Assembly (NCBI GenBank): GCA_043770095.1
Contig: JAYVIR010000049.1
Location: 1-64,000, forward strand
Length of the DNA stretch: 64,000 nucleotides
Source of the DNA: JBGSUZ01 sp043770095
Lineage (GTDB): Bacteria; Bacillota; Clostridia; Peptostreptococcales; Acidaminobacteraceae
Direction: 5' to 3'
Below the pieces are notes generated by a model. That model worked only from the letters and a program-made list of their open reading frames with translations, was not told the DNA's origin and searched no databases. This document shows, piece by piece, positions 6,389 through 16,056 of the stretch; the first letter of the stretch is position 1; each line of letters opens with the position of its first letter. Both the position numbers and the translations under genes were made by a program.

Positions 6389-8851
6389 CTATTCTATTTC
6401 AGCCGCTGAAGTATTTTCATCTTCGTCAGATTCTCTTTCGGCAATGCTTGCTGTAGAGGTAATAACCGTCTCACTATCCGTTCTCATCAGCATGACGCCA
6501 CTCGTTGATCTACCCATCTTCGAAATTTCAGAAATTTTAATTCGGATGAGTATGCCTTGGCTGTTGATGATCATTATTTCCTCATCGTCTTTAACAACTC
6601 GTGCACTAATGACATTTCCAGTCTTTGCTGCTAAGTTATAAGTTTTAATCCCTTTTCCGCCTCTGGTCTGAGTTCTGTACTCATCTAGATCGGTACGTTT
6701 TCCAAATCCATTTTCACTAATGACGAGAAGGGTACATTCCGGTCTAATGATTTCCATACAAACAACGTTATCGTCATCATCAACCGAAATACCTCTTACA
6801 CCAGTAGCACTTCTGCCCATTTCTCTTACATTTTCTTCTGCAAAACGAATGGACATCCCTTTAGTCGTAACAACAATAACCTCATCGCTGCCACTCGTTT
6901 CTCTAACACTCATCAACTCATCCCCTGGATTAAGATTAATCGCTATGAGGCCTGATTTTCTTGACGTATCAAATTTATTGAGCGCTGTTTTTTTGACGAC
7001 GCCGCGACGTGTCATAAAGAGAAGGTAGCCAGTATCAAATGCTTTAATTGGAATAACCGCCGACACGCTTTCATTTGGCTCCAGTTGAATCAAATTGACT
7101 ACAGCTGTTCCTCTAGAAATTCTTCCGCCTTCAGGAATTTGATATGCTTTTAAGCGATATACTTTTCCGAGGTTAGTAAAGAATAAAAGATAGTCATGGG
7201 TGGATGTGGTATAAAGATTTTCAACGAAATCTTCTTCTTTGGTGGTTACGCCCGTTTTCCCTCTACCGCCTCTTTTTTGAGAAGTATACGTACTTGCAGG
7301 AACTCTCTTAATATAATTGTGATGTGTCAATGTGATAACGACATCTTCTTCTTCGATTAAATCTTCAATGTCTAATTCATCATAATTGATTTTAATTTCA
7401 GTTCTTCTTGGATCATTGTATTTATCCTTGATTCGAAGAAGATCCGTGCGAATAATTTCAATTAAAAGATTTTCATCGGCTAAAATAGCTTGAAGTTCTG
7501 AAATAAGAACCAGTAATTCTCTATGTTCATTTTCTATCTTATCTCTTTCAAGACCTGTAAGACGTTGAAGTCTCATTTCTAGTATTGCTTGCGCTTGAAT
7601 TTCTGATAATTGGAATCGTTCAATCAATTTGATTTTTGCATCGGCTGGATTGTTGGCCCTTTTTATCAATTCGACAATTTCATCGATATTATCAAGTGCA
7701 ATCTTGAGACCTTCTAAGATATGCGCACGTTCAAGTGCTTTTCTGAGGTCATATTGAACTCTTCTTGTCTCAACTTCTTTTTGGTGCTTGATATAGTAAG
7801 AAAGAATCTCATACAAATTAAGAACCTTAGGAACACCATCCACGAGCGCAATCATGATGATTCCAAATGTTGTTTGAAGTTGAGTATGTTTATATAGCTG
7901 GTTAAGGACGATGCTTGCGTTGGCATCTCTTCTGAGTTCAATGACCACTCGAATGCCTTCACGATTGGATTCATCTCTGAGATCGGTAATACCATCAATT
8001 TTCTTGTCTCTAACCAATTGTGCTATATCTTCAAGAAGTTTTGATTTATTCACTTGGTAAGGCATTTCCGTTAGGATAATGGATTGTTTGCCTTTGCCAT
8101 TGTCTTCAATTTCGACTTTGGCACGGTTAATCGCTCTACCTTTACCTGTTCTGTAAGCTCTTTTAACCCCTTCTGTGCCCATAATTTCAGCACCAGTCGG
8201 GAAATCAGGACCTTTTACGATTTCGATAAGATCTTCAACATCACAAGCGGGATCGTCCATCATTTTAATAATGGCATCAATAATTTCACCTAGATTATGA
8301 GGCGGGATTGAAGTTGCCATTCCTACTGCTATACCATTTGAACCATTAACCAAAAGATTCGGGAATCTCGATGGCAATACCACTGGCTCTTTGGTTGATT
8401 CATCGAAGTTTGGAATGAAATTAACGGTTTCTTTATCAATGTCTTTTAATAATTCCATCGCAAGCTTTGCCATTCTAGCTTCAGTGTAACGCATTGCTGC
8501 TGCAGAGTCTCCATCGATTGAACCAAAGTTACCGTGCCCATCGACTAACATGTATCTCATAGAAAAATCTTGCGCCATACGAACCATGGCATTATAAACG
8601 GATGAATCGCCATGAGGGTGATACTTACCAAGAACGTCGCCGACAACTCTAACCGATTTTCTATGCTGCTTTTCCGGATAAAGATTAAGTTCACTCATGG
8701 CATAAAGTATTCTTCGATGCACAGGTTTAAGTCCATCTCTGACATCAGGCAGTGCTCTACTTACAATAACACTCATTGCGTAGTCCATATAAGACGTCTT
8801 CATCTCTTTGCAGATGTCTCTAAAAACTACCTTTCCATTACTATTTTCCAT
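6389..8851 (-). CDS. gyrA: DNA gyrase subunit A
   Basis: The breakage-reunion subunit of gyrase, which with GyrB introduces negative supercoils. Visible features are the N-terminal SYMDYAMSVIVSRALPDVRD segment, the quinolone-region HPHGDSSVY, and the catalytic tyrosine in AAMRYTEARM (about residue 120). The C-terminal domain carries the GyrA-box KRGGRGKTG needed for DNA wrapping. The start at 8851 (ATG, 820 residues) is chosen because AGAGGTG lies 8 bases upstream. The gene follows gyrB by 11 bases in the leftward origin operon and is the last gene before terminators at 6303-6374. Length is normal. Confidence 0.96.
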   Translation of the reverse strand: MENSNGKVVFRDICKEMKTSYMDYAMSVIVSRALPDVRDGLKPVHRRILYAMSELNLYPEKQHRKSVRVVGDVLGKYHPHGDSSVYNAMVRMAQDFSMRYMLVDGHGNFGSIDGDSAAAMRYTEARMAKLAMELLKDIDKETVNFIPNFDESTKEPVVLPSRFPNLLVNGSNGIAVGMATSIPPHNLGEIIDAIIKMMDDPACDVEDLIEIVKGPDFPTGAEIMGTEGVKRAYRTGKGRAINRAKVEIEDNGKGKQSIILTEMPYQVNKSKLLEDIAQLVRDKKIDGITDLRDESNREGIRVVIELRRDANASIVLNQLYKHTQLQTTFGIIMIALVDGVPKVLNLYEILSYYIKHQKEVETRRVQYDLRKALERAHILEGLKIALDNIDEIVELIKRANNPADAKIKLIERFQLSEIQAQAILEMRLQRLTGLERDKIENEHRELLVLISELQAILADENLLIEIIRTDLLRIKDKYNDPRRTEIKINYDELDIEDLIEEEDVVITLTHHNYIKRVPASTYTSQKRGGRGKTGVTTKEEDFVENLYTTSTHDYLLFFTNLGKVYRLKAYQIPEGGRISRGTAVVNLIQLEPNESVSAVIPIKAFDTGYLLFMTRRGVVKKTALNKFDTSRKSGLIAINLNPGDELMSVRETSGSDEVIVVTTKGMSIRFAEENVREMGRSATGVRGISVDDDDNVVCMEIIRPECTLLVISENGFGKRTDLDEYRTQTRGGKGIKTYNLAAKTGNVISARVVKDDEEIMIINSQGILIRIKISEISKMGRSTSGVMLMRTDSETVITSTASIAERESDEDENTSAAEIE

Positions 8852-8862
8852 TTTAAGCACCT

Positions 8863-10769
8863 CTAAATATCCAGATTTGTTACGTATTTTGCATTTTCTT
8901 CGATAAATTCTTTTCTTGGTTCAACTTTTTCGCCCATTAGTGTTGAGAAAATTAAATCCGCTTCTACAGCATCATCAATGCCAACTTGAAGCATCGTCCT
9001 AGTTTCAGGATTCATTGTTGTATCCCAAAGTTGATCGTGATTCATCTCACCAAGACCTTTGTAACGTTGTATGTCGCCTTTTCCTTGCTCTTCAATGATC
9101 TTTTGAAGCTGAGCATCAGAATAAGCATAAGTTTCTTTCTGCCCCTTTTTAAACTTGTATAAAGGGGGTTGCGCAATATAAACATAACCATCTTCAATAA
9201 GCGGTCTCATATATCTGAAGAAGAACGTCAATAAAAGGGTTCTAATGTGTGCACCGTCTACGTCGGCATCCGTCATGATGACGATTTTGTGATATCTTAA
9301 TTTAGCCAAATCAAATTCGTCGCCTATTCCACATCCAAAAGCGGTAATCATCGCTCTAATTTCCGTAGAATTAAACAATCTGGTAAAATTAGCTTTTTCA
9401 ACGTTAATAATTTTTCCTCTAGTGGTAAAATAGCTTGTGTTCCTCGATCTCTGCCCATTTTAGCACTACCGCCTGCTGATTCTCCTTCGACGATATAAAG
9501 CTCAGTTTTTGAAGGATCTCTTTCTGAACAGTCTGCTAATTTCCCGGGTAATGTCATGCCATCAAGCAAACCCTTTTTACGCGTCATTTCACGTGCTTTT
9601 CTTGCTGCTTCACGTGCTCTTGAGGCTCTGACACACTTTTCTATAATAATTTTTGCTTCTAAAGGGTTCTCTTCAAGGAAATTACTGATCATCTCACTTG
9701 AAATTGACTCCGTAATGCCTCTAATCTCGCTGTTTCCTAATTTGGTTTTAGTTTGACCTTCAAATTGCGGATCCATAATTTTTAGCGATATAATCGCAGT
9801 GAGTCCTTCTCTGATATCCTCTCCAGTTAAATTCTCATCTTTTTCTTTAAGAGAACCTTTCTTTCTAGCATAATCGTTGACGATTCTTGTTAATGCTGAT
9901 TTAAAACCACTTAAATGGGTACCACCTTCATGCGTGCTAATATTATTGACAAAGGTATAAATGTTTTCTGAATAGCCGTCGGTGTACTGCATTGCAAGTT
10001 CAACGACATTGTTATCAATAACCGATTCATAATAAATAACGGTATCGTGAATTGGCGTTCTATTTTTATTGAGATAACTTACGAATTCCTTAAGACCACC
10101 TTCATAGACAAATAATGCTTTTTTCTTAGAATCAGGTCTTTCATCGCTTAAGCTAATTCGAATCCCTTTATTTAAAAAAGCGAGTTCTTTTAAACGAAGT
10201 TCCAATGTTTGATAATCAAATATAACTTCTTCAAAAATTTCATGGTCTGGCTTAAAGATGGTTTCTGAACCTCTTTCATCCGTTTCACCAATAACTTTCA
10301 TTTCACCAACCGTTTTACCACGGTTAAATTCGATGCTGTAAATTTTGCCATCTCTTTTGACTTCGACAATCATCCATTCTGATAACGCATTTACAACTGA
10401 TGCGCCTACGCCATGAAGACCACCAGAGACTTTATAGCCACCACCGCCAAACTTACCGCCTGCATGCAGTACGGTATGAATAACTTCTACGGCAGGTCTT
10501 TTTAATTTTGGGTGAAGGTCAACTGGCATACCACGACCATCATCGGTTACTTTAATGGTGTTGTCTTCGCCAATGATGACATTAATATTTTTACAATGAC
10601 CAGCCAATGCCTCGTCGATACTGTTGTCTACAATTTCATACACCAAGTGGTGTAAGCCTCTTGCACTCGTTGAGCCAATGTACATGCCAGGTCTTTTTCT
10701 TACGGCTTCTAAACCTTCCAATACCTGAATTTGTTCGGCATTATACGCATTATTTATTCTATCAGTCAC
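8863..10769 (-). CDS. gyrB: DNA gyrase subunit B, reading frame broken by an apparent one-base deletion
   Basis: The ATPase subunit of gyrase. The first frame (from GTG 10769) carries the GHKL ATPase and transducer regions (EIVDNSIDEALAGHC, GRGMPVDLHP, GGLHGVGASVVNALS) and the start of Toprim (YIVEGESAGGSAKMGRD). At about position 9420, after the residues LPL, the frame shifts; the rest, RGKIINVEKANFTRLFN and then IVMTDADVDGAHIRTLLLT, continues in another frame to 8863. Restoring one base gives 635 residues, close to B. subtilis GyrB (about 638). The Leu codon CT(N) before AGA is one base short. The gene is essential, so a sequencing or assembly error is most likely. RBS is AGGAGG. Confidence 0.9.
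9539..9552. promoter_or_regulatory. Possible Noc-binding site inside gyrB
   Basis: ATTTCCCGGGTAAT differs by one base from the B. subtilis Noc site consensus ATTTCCCGGGAAAT, and a Noc homologue is encoded at 21734. The site overlaps the conserved LPGKLADC coding sequence, which by itself forces most of these bases, so it may be coincidence. Confidence 0.3.
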
Positions 10770-10794
10770 ACTTTAATCCTCCTGAACAGTTTGT

Positions 10795-11904
10795 CTACAG
10801 GATATTTCCACTTGAAATCCTGAATAATTTACCATTTTTTAAATGGTCTTGGTACAATTGCCCTACCTCAGTTGTTGTAACAATTGTTTGAACCTTTTCA
10901 AAAGTTTTAATAAGAAAATTTTGACGACTTGAATCTAATTCAGACATGACATCGTCTAATAAAAGTATTGGGTATTCTCCAAGTTCATTATATATTATTT
11001 CTATTTCTGAAAGTTTTAGCGATAACGCTGCTGTCCTTTGCTGTCCTTGTGACCCATAGGATCTTATATCATTTTCATTGATTGACAACCCTAAATCATC
11101 TCGATGAGGCCCAAAAGTTGTGTATCCCTTTTCTACATCTTTCTCATGATTTTTCGTTAAAGTTGTTAAAAATTCCTTGTATATTATATCATAATCTAAT
11201 AAGTTTTTTGAAGTCAGAGCCGAAATATACTTTACAGCTAATTTTTCAGAGCCATTCGTTATTTGTCCGTGAATTCTTTCACTCATATCAGCAAGTTTAG
11301 TAATGAATTCTGAACGTTTCATTACTATTTTAGTGCCTATTTCAGCAAGTTTTTCATCCCAAATTTCAAGCATGGCTTCGTCTATTTTTCTTCGAAACTG
11401 CATTTGTTTCAATGCGCTGTTCCTTTGATCCAATATACGGTGATAATTCATTAGTAAATGGCAGTAAGCAGGACTAATATGTGAAAGTTCTCGGTCTATA
11501 AACCGTCGTCTCTCTGCCGGTGAATCTTTTACCAATTTTAAATCTTCTGGAGAAAACAATACCAAATTTAAATGGCCAATCAATTCACTCATTTTTAAGA
11601 GAGGCACGCCATTCACTTTTATTTCTTTTTTTCGATTATTGAGTTGCTTTATTTCGATGGTGCCAATATGTCCATTTTTTTCATACTCAATCCGAATTGT
11701 TGTTGCCTCAGAACCCATCTTCATCCACTCTATATCTTTCGAAGTTCTAAATGACTTTCCAAAACCACAAACATAGATAGACTCTAAAAGATTCGTTTTA
11801 CCTTGTCCATTATCACCAATAAGCAGGTTTAAATGATTCGAAAAATCAACAATACAGGTTTCATAATTTCTATAATTCTTTAATTTAATTTGATTGATTT
11901 TCAA
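10795..11904 (-). CDS. recF: DNA replication and repair protein RecF
   Basis: An SMC-like ABC ATPase that binds gapped DNA and helps load RecA. The Walker A is LIGDNGQGKTNLLESIY (about residues 28-44), the signature region is YGSQGQQRTAALSLKLSEIE and the Walker B ILLLDDVMSELD. The 369-residue length is normal. Translation appears to begin at TTG 11904, with GGGAGG at 11910-11915 as the ribosome binding site. It lies between yaaA and gyrB; the small remB/yaaB gene seen between recF and gyrB in Bacillus is absent here (only 25 bases separate the two). Confidence 0.95.
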   Translation of the reverse strand: MKINQIKLKNYRNYETCIVDFSNHLNLLIGDNGQGKTNLLESIYVCGFGKSFRTSKDIEWMKMGSEATTIRIEYEKNGHIGTIEIKQLNNRKKEIKVNGVPLLKMSELIGHLNLVLFSPEDLKLVKDSPAERRRFIDRELSHISPAYCHLLMNYHRILDQRNSALKQMQFRRKIDEAMLEIWDEKLAEIGTKIVMKRSEFITKLADMSERIHGQITNGSEKLAVKYISALTSKNLLDYDIIYKEFLTTLTKNHEKDVEKGYTTFGPHRDDLGLSINENDIRSYGSQGQQRTAALSLKLSEIEIIYNELGEYPILLLDDVMSELDSSRQNFLIKTFEKVQTIVTTTEVGQLYQDHLKNGKLFRISSGNIL

Positions 11905-11925
11905 GAATACCCTCCCTTATCGGGC

Positions 11926-12165
11926 TTATTCTCCTTTTACTAAAATATCCACTACTTCTTCTATTTCGTCTTTATCATTGTACAAATTAATGGTAACTCT
12001 ATCGCCATCGCGAATTTTTTTACCTCTCATTGTACATAATTCATCATTGACTAGAACCATTTCTGCTGCAATCATCACCTTTGCGACACCGCCTGATGGT
12101 GCAATTTCAGCTAATTTCAATAACGAATCTAACTTAATATACTCCGTTGTAATTTTAATATCCAA
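11926..12165 (-). CDS. yaaA: S4-domain RNA-binding protein, YaaA/RlbA type
   Basis: A 79-residue protein that is essentially a single S4 RNA-binding domain: LDSLLKLAEIAPSGGVAKVMIAAEMVLVN followed by RGKKIRDGDRVTI. This small protein is the standard gene between dnaN and recF in Firmicutes; a role in ribosome biogenesis is suggested for the family but not settled. The start is TTG 12165, chosen because AGGAGG lies 7 bases before it; an upstream TTG would overlap that ribosome binding site. Confidence 0.9.
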   Translation of the reverse strand: MDIKITTEYIKLDSLLKLAEIAPSGGVAKVMIAAEMVLVNDELCTMRGKKIRDGDRVTINLYNDKDEIEEVVDILVKGE

Positions 12166-12248
12166 TTTAAAAACCTCCTGCAAACGTTTTTCAATAAACG
12201 GTTAAAGTCTTCTGATCAAGACTTATAACACTGTTATTGTTAAGATTA

Positions 12249-13352
12249 TTAAGATAATCTTACCGGTAAAACCAGATAAGTATAGTTTAAATAATCTGCT
12301 GGTTTCATAATACATGGACTTACGCTCGTAGAAAATTCAAGATGAATTTCCTCACTGTCCATAATTTTTAATGCATCTACTAAATATTTAGGATTAAAGC
12401 CAATTTCGAGTTCTGGTCCATCCAATTGAATTGCAACTTCTTCATCCGCACTACCTATTTCAACATTTGAGGTAATTGAGAGATAATCTTTTTTTACACT
12501 AATTTTAATAGAGCTATTTTTACTTTCTCTTGCTAATAATGAGGCTCTTTCTATACTATTTAAAATCTCATTTGTTTTTACGATGACTTTTGTTTTATTG
12601 TCCTTAGGAATAATTTGTCCATACTTTATAAATTCACCTTCGAGCAATCTTGAAATAACTCTGACTGAGCCAACTTCAAAAAGAATATGCTTGTCCGTGA
12701 ACGCCAAACGAATTAAATCCTCTTCTGATAAATTTGAAATGATCTTACCAACTTCTGAAAGTGTTTTTCCAGGAATAACAGCTCGACCTGAAGCATTCGG
12801 GTTTACAGATGCCGTTCGAAGGGCTAATCGGTAGCCATCGATGGCTACCATCGTCATTGTCCCTTGCTCTATTTCTATGAGACAGCCTGTTAGAATAGGT
12901 CTTGTTTCATCTTGAGATGTTGCAAATAGAGTCTGTCTAATCATATTTTTAAATAAATCACAATCAAGATCGCAGACTTCAGTATTTCCTAACTCAGGTA
13001 GCTCTGGAAACTCAGCTGAAGGCTGTCCTAATAAATTGAATTTTGATTTTTCACAATGAATATGAACTTGATTTTGTTCATCAACCATAATTTCAATGTC
13101 CGAATCTGGAAGCTTTCTTATGATTTCTCCAAATAATCTAGAGGAAACCACAATAGAACCTTCTTCACGGATATCCGCTTCAATTAAACATTCAATGCCA
13201 ATATTTAAATCATTTCCAGTCAATTTAAGTGTGTTTCCATGAGCTTCAATTAATATGCCTTTAAGTATAGGATGTGTTGATTTTGTAGAGACGGCTTTTT
13301 GTACAGTATTGATAGCGTTAGATAGAATTGATTGCGAACAAATGAACTTCAT
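12249..13352 (-). CDS. dnaN: DNA polymerase III subunit beta (sliding clamp)
   Basis: The 367-residue ring-forming clamp that tethers the replicative polymerase to DNA. It begins MKFICSQSILSNAI and shows the three repeated clamp domains; LPVRLS at the C terminus is the usual end, close to the hydrophobic pocket that binds polymerase and loader peptides. It follows dnaA by 248 bases, a gap that holds DnaA boxes, so its expression may respond to DnaA. Length and position are standard. Confidence 0.96.
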   Translation of the reverse strand: MKFICSQSILSNAINTVQKAVSTKSTHPILKGILIEAHGNTLKLTGNDLNIGIECLIEADIREEGSIVVSSRLFGEIIRKLPDSDIEIMVDEQNQVHIHCEKSKFNLLGQPSAEFPELPELGNTEVCDLDCDLFKNMIRQTLFATSQDETRPILTGCLIEIEQGTMTMVAIDGYRLALRTASVNPNASGRAVIPGKTLSEVGKIISNLSEEDLIRLAFTDKHILFEVGSVRVISRLLEGEFIKYGQIIPKDNKTKVIVKTNEILNSIERASLLARESKNSSIKISVKKDYLSITSNVEIGSADEEVAIQLDGPELEIGFNPKYLVDALKIMDSEEIHLEFSTSVSPCIMKPADYLNYTYLVLPVRLS

Positions 13353-13431
13353 TGTGGAAAACCTCCTTTTGATTAAATCAAATTTAAGCTAAATATAATT
13401 AAATAAGAATAAGAGTAATAGTAGTAGGGGC

Positions 13432-13566
13432 AGTGGATAAGTGGAAAACCGCTGATTCAATTGCAAATAAAGAGAAAGAGTAAAAAACTGGCTGTGGATA
13501 AGTTGAACATAAACAAGCTAAAAAATACCCAAAATTGATGAGTAGCGATTGCTTAAGTTATCCACA
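13432..13566. other. oriC sub-region between dnaA and dnaN, DnaA-box cluster
   Basis: Two perfect DnaA boxes, TGTGGATAA (13493-13501) and TTATCCACA (13558-13566), and one with a single mismatch (AGTGGATAA, 13432-13440) lie in the dnaA-dnaN gap. Together with the cluster upstream of dnaA this gives the split origin arrangement known in Bacillus. The surrounding sequence is A-rich with no gene. Confidence 0.75.
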
Positions 13567-13600
13567 AAATAGAACAATAATATATACAGGACCTTGTGGG

Positions 13601-14947
13601 CTATTCTCCTTGAATTTCTTTGATCAGTTTTTCAAGCTGAATTTTGAATTGATTATCTGCAGTTTTATCCTTTGTGATTTTATCATAAGCATGAATAACG
13701 GTTGTATGATCACGACCGCCAAATTCTTCGCCTATTTTTGGAAGTGACATATCCGTTAGTTCTCTGCAAAGGTACATTGCAATTTGTCTAGGAAAAGAAA
13801 TAGACCGTGTACGTCTTTTTGATTCAAAATCTTCCATTTTAATGTTGTAAAATTGAGAAACAACTGATTTAATAAGGTCTGCATTTACTTTTTTAGGTTT
13901 TGAAGACGCGATGATGTCTTTTAGAGCTTCTGCAGCTAAATCTGCAGAGATATCTCTATTTGTGAGAGAAGAATAAGCGATAATACGGGTTAAAGCGCCT
14001 TCTAATTCTCGAATATTTGATTTGATTTTTCGAGCAATAAATTCGTAAACTTCGTTAGGAATAATGATGCTGTCTATTTCAGCTTTTTTACGAAGAATTG
14101 CGATTCGCGTTTCGAAATCAGGTGCTTGGATATCCGTAATGAGGCCCCATTCAAATCTTGAACGAAGACGGTCTTCAAGAGTAGGAATTTCCTTAGGCGG
14201 CCGATCGCTAGAAACAATAATTTGCTTATTGGCTTCATATAAGGTATTGAAAGTATGGAAGAATTCCTCTTGAGTACGTTCTTTACCTGCAATAAATTGA
14301 ATATCATCGACCAGGAGAACATCTACGGTTCTATATTTATCTCTAAATTCCGTATTTTTATCATCCTTGATTGAATTGATTAGTTCGTTAGTGAATTTTT
14401 CACTGGTGACATAAACAACTTTTGAAGAAGGGTTCTGTTCAAGGATGTAATGGCCAATAGCATGCATTAAATGCGTTTTTCCAAGACCAACGCCTCCATA
14501 GATAAAGAGTGGGTTGTAGGCTTTAGCAGGTGATTCTGCTACGGCTAGAGATGCGGCATGCGCAAAGCGATTGCTGTTGCCAATGACAAATTCATCAAAT
14601 ACGTACTTAGGATTTAACCTTGGGATGTCAAAATCTAAAGAGGGATTGAATCTTTGAGCATTTTCCTTACTTTCAGCAATTTCATATTTAGAAAGTTCGT
14701 TTGGTGTGATGAATTCAAGTTGGAAATCTTTATTGGTCACATGTTTAAGTGCATTTGAAATGAGTGAAACATAGCGATTTTCAAGAATTTCCTTGTTAAA
14801 TTCATTTGGAACAGAGAGAACAAACTTATTCCCTTTAATACAGACTGGATCAATGGTTTTTAGCCAAGTATTAAAACTGACTTCAGTAAGTTCGGTTTTA
14901 ATAAGTTTAAGCGTCTTATCCCAAACTTCTTTAATGTTGAGATTCAT
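13601..14947 (-). CDS. dnaA: Chromosomal replication initiator DnaA
   Basis: The 448-residue AAA+ protein that opens oriC. Domain I is N-terminal (KEVWDKTLKLIKTELTEVSFNTWLKTI); the AAA+ core has Walker A GGVGLGKTHLMHAIG (about residues 151-165) and Walker B VDVLLVDDIQF; domain IV has the DnaA-box binding signature GGRDHTTVIHAYDKI (about residues 412-426). The RBS AGGGGG precedes ATG 14947. It is transcribed leftward, away from the main box cluster 14987-15346, and heads the operon dnaA-dnaN-yaaA-recF-gyrB-gyrA. DnaA boxes right upstream imply autoregulation. Confidence 0.97.
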   Translation of the reverse strand: MNLNIKEVWDKTLKLIKTELTEVSFNTWLKTIDPVCIKGNKFVLSVPNEFNKEILENRYVSLISNALKHVTNKDFQLEFITPNELSKYEIAESKENAQRFNPSLDFDIPRLNPKYVFDEFVIGNSNRFAHAASLAVAESPAKAYNPLFIYGGVGLGKTHLMHAIGHYILEQNPSSKVVYVTSEKFTNELINSIKDDKNTEFRDKYRTVDVLLVDDIQFIAGKERTQEEFFHTFNTLYEANKQIIVSSDRPPKEIPTLEDRLRSRFEWGLITDIQAPDFETRIAILRKKAEIDSIIIPNEVYEFIARKIKSNIRELEGALTRIIAYSSLTNRDISADLAAEALKDIIASSKPKKVNADLIKSVVSQFYNIKMEDFESKRRTRSISFPRQIAMYLCRELTDMSLPKIGEEFGGRDHTTVIHAYDKITKDKTADNQFKIQLEKLIKEIQGE

Positions 14948-14986
14948 GTAATAACCCCCTGGTAATAAATAAAGAGTATTTTAAAA

Positions 14987-15346
14987 GTATCCACATGATA
15001 ATGCACATATAATGAGGATCGTAAAAAATGACGAATAATAATAAAATTATCAACAGGTCGTTGTGACTAATGTGGATAAACAAACAAAAAAAAAGAATTT
15101 AAAAAATTCATTCACATAATCGCAAAAAGATAACTAACATAATCATCCTAGTAATTTCAATGGTTTTTGATGATTGTTAGTAAAAAAATTAAAAATATTC
15201 ACAGTTTTATCAACAATTTGTGGATAGCTGTGAATTATTCGAATAGATTTATTAAGTTATCAACACGTTTCATTATCATAACAAATCTGTGGACAAATTT
15301 CAATCGTTAGTCGATAAATTATCCACAGAAATTTACATGTGGATAA
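14987..15346. other. Main oriC region, DnaA-box cluster between dnaA and rpmH
   Basis: This gene-free stretch (14948-15440) carries at least nine DnaA boxes. Perfect: TGTGGATAA at 15071-15079 and 15338-15346 and TTATCCACA at 15319-15327. One mismatch: 14987-14995, TTATCAACA at 15047-15055, 15207-15215 and 15257-15265, TGTGGATAG at 15219-15227 and TGTGGACAA at 15288-15296. Intervening DNA is very AT-rich, as expected for an unwinding element; its exact position is not clear to me. Genes diverge from it on both sides, so replication forks run co-directionally with the flanking operons. Confidence 0.92.
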
Positions 15347-15440
15347 TTTATAATGTTGATGAGTTTTTCCAAAAGTCTTCATTATAATATATAGAAGGCA
15401 AATAAGACGTAATAAAGAAATCCTAAATTACTAAAAGTCA

Positions 15441-15469
15441 TTGACAAAAAGGGGATTCAATATTATAAT
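15441..15469 (+). promoter_or_regulatory. Consensus sigma-A promoter of rpmH
   Basis: TTGACA (15441-15446), a 17-base spacer and TATAAT (15464-15469) are a full consensus match, followed by GGAGGT before the GTG start of rpmH at 15545. Confidence 0.9.
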
Positions 15470-15544
15470 GACGTAGCGGACTTTTTGTTTTGTGATAGAA
15501 TTATCTATATATATATCATTGATGGATCAAGGAGGTGTTTTCTA

Positions 15545-15679
15545 GTGAAAAGAACTTATCAACCTAAAAAGAGACAAAGAAGTGTAGAACATGGTTTCAG
15601 AAAAAGAATGAAGACTAAAGCTGGTAGAAATATTTTAAGAGCTCGCAGACAAAAAGGAAGAAAAGAATTGACTGCTTAA
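15545..15679 (+). CDS. rpmH: 50S ribosomal protein L34
   Basis: The 44-residue, very basic ribosomal protein L34: KRTYQPKKRQRSVEHGFRKR then TKAGRNILRARRQKGRKELTA. The GTG start at 15545 follows AAGGAGGTG by 7 bases; the longer upstream frame would cross the promoter region. It begins the rightward origin operon and is followed by a short terminator-like hairpin before rnpA. Confidence 0.96.
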   Translation: MKRTYQPKKRQRSVEHGFRKRMKTKAGRNILRARRQKGRKELTA

Positions 15680-15703
15680 GACCGCGACAAGTGGTCTTTT
15701 TTT
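15678..15703 (+). terminator. Attenuator-like hairpin between rpmH and rnpA
   Basis: An 8-base stem AAGACCGC (15678-15685) with GTGGTCTT (15691-15698), including one G-U pair, a 5-base loop and a run of seven T. It overlaps the rpmH stop codon. It would reduce read-through so that L34 is made in excess of RnpA. Confidence 0.65.
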
Positions 15704-15731
15704 GCAATTAAAAGACTTTTCGGAGGTTATT

Positions 15732-16055
15732 GTGAGCGTAGAAAAGCTTAAAAAAAGTAGTCAGTTTTCAGAAGTATATAAAAAAGGAAAGTCATCTGCT
15801 ACAAGACTGGTTGTTTTATATAGACTTGAAAATGGATTAGATTTTAACCGTGTAGGTTATTCTGTCAGTAAAAAAGTTGGAAAAAGTGTTGTAAGAAACA
15901 GAGCAAAAAGGTTAATTAAAGAAGCATATCGGTTAAATGAACTCGGTGAAAAAAAAGGTTGCGATTTAGTTTTCATTGCTAGGGTCAGAATGAACACTGC
16001 TGAATTTAGCGAAGTGGAGAAGTCTGTCAAACGTTTGTTGAAAGAACTGAAATAA
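15732..16055 (+). CDS. rnpA: Ribonuclease P protein component
   Basis: The 107-residue protein subunit of RNase P, which assists the catalytic RNA in maturing tRNA 5' ends. The family signature is KVGKSVVRNRAKRLIKEAYR, the RNR motif (about residues 50-69). The GTG start at 15732 is chosen because CGGAGG (15721-15726) is 5 bases upstream; this start gives SVEKLKKSSQFSEVYKKG, a typical N terminus. It overlaps nothing and is followed after 1 base by yidD. Confidence 0.95.
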   Translation: MSVEKLKKSSQFSEVYKKGKSSATRLVVLYRLENGLDFNRVGYSVSKKVGKSVVRNRAKRLIKEAYRLNELGEKKGCDLVFIARVRMNTAEFSEVEKSVKRLLKELK

Positions 16056-16056
16056 G

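Noticed and set aside
9410..9430. Programmed ribosomal frameshift in gyrB.
   Set aside because: No slippery heptamer or downstream structure is evident, and gyrB frameshifting is not known; a sequence error explains it better.
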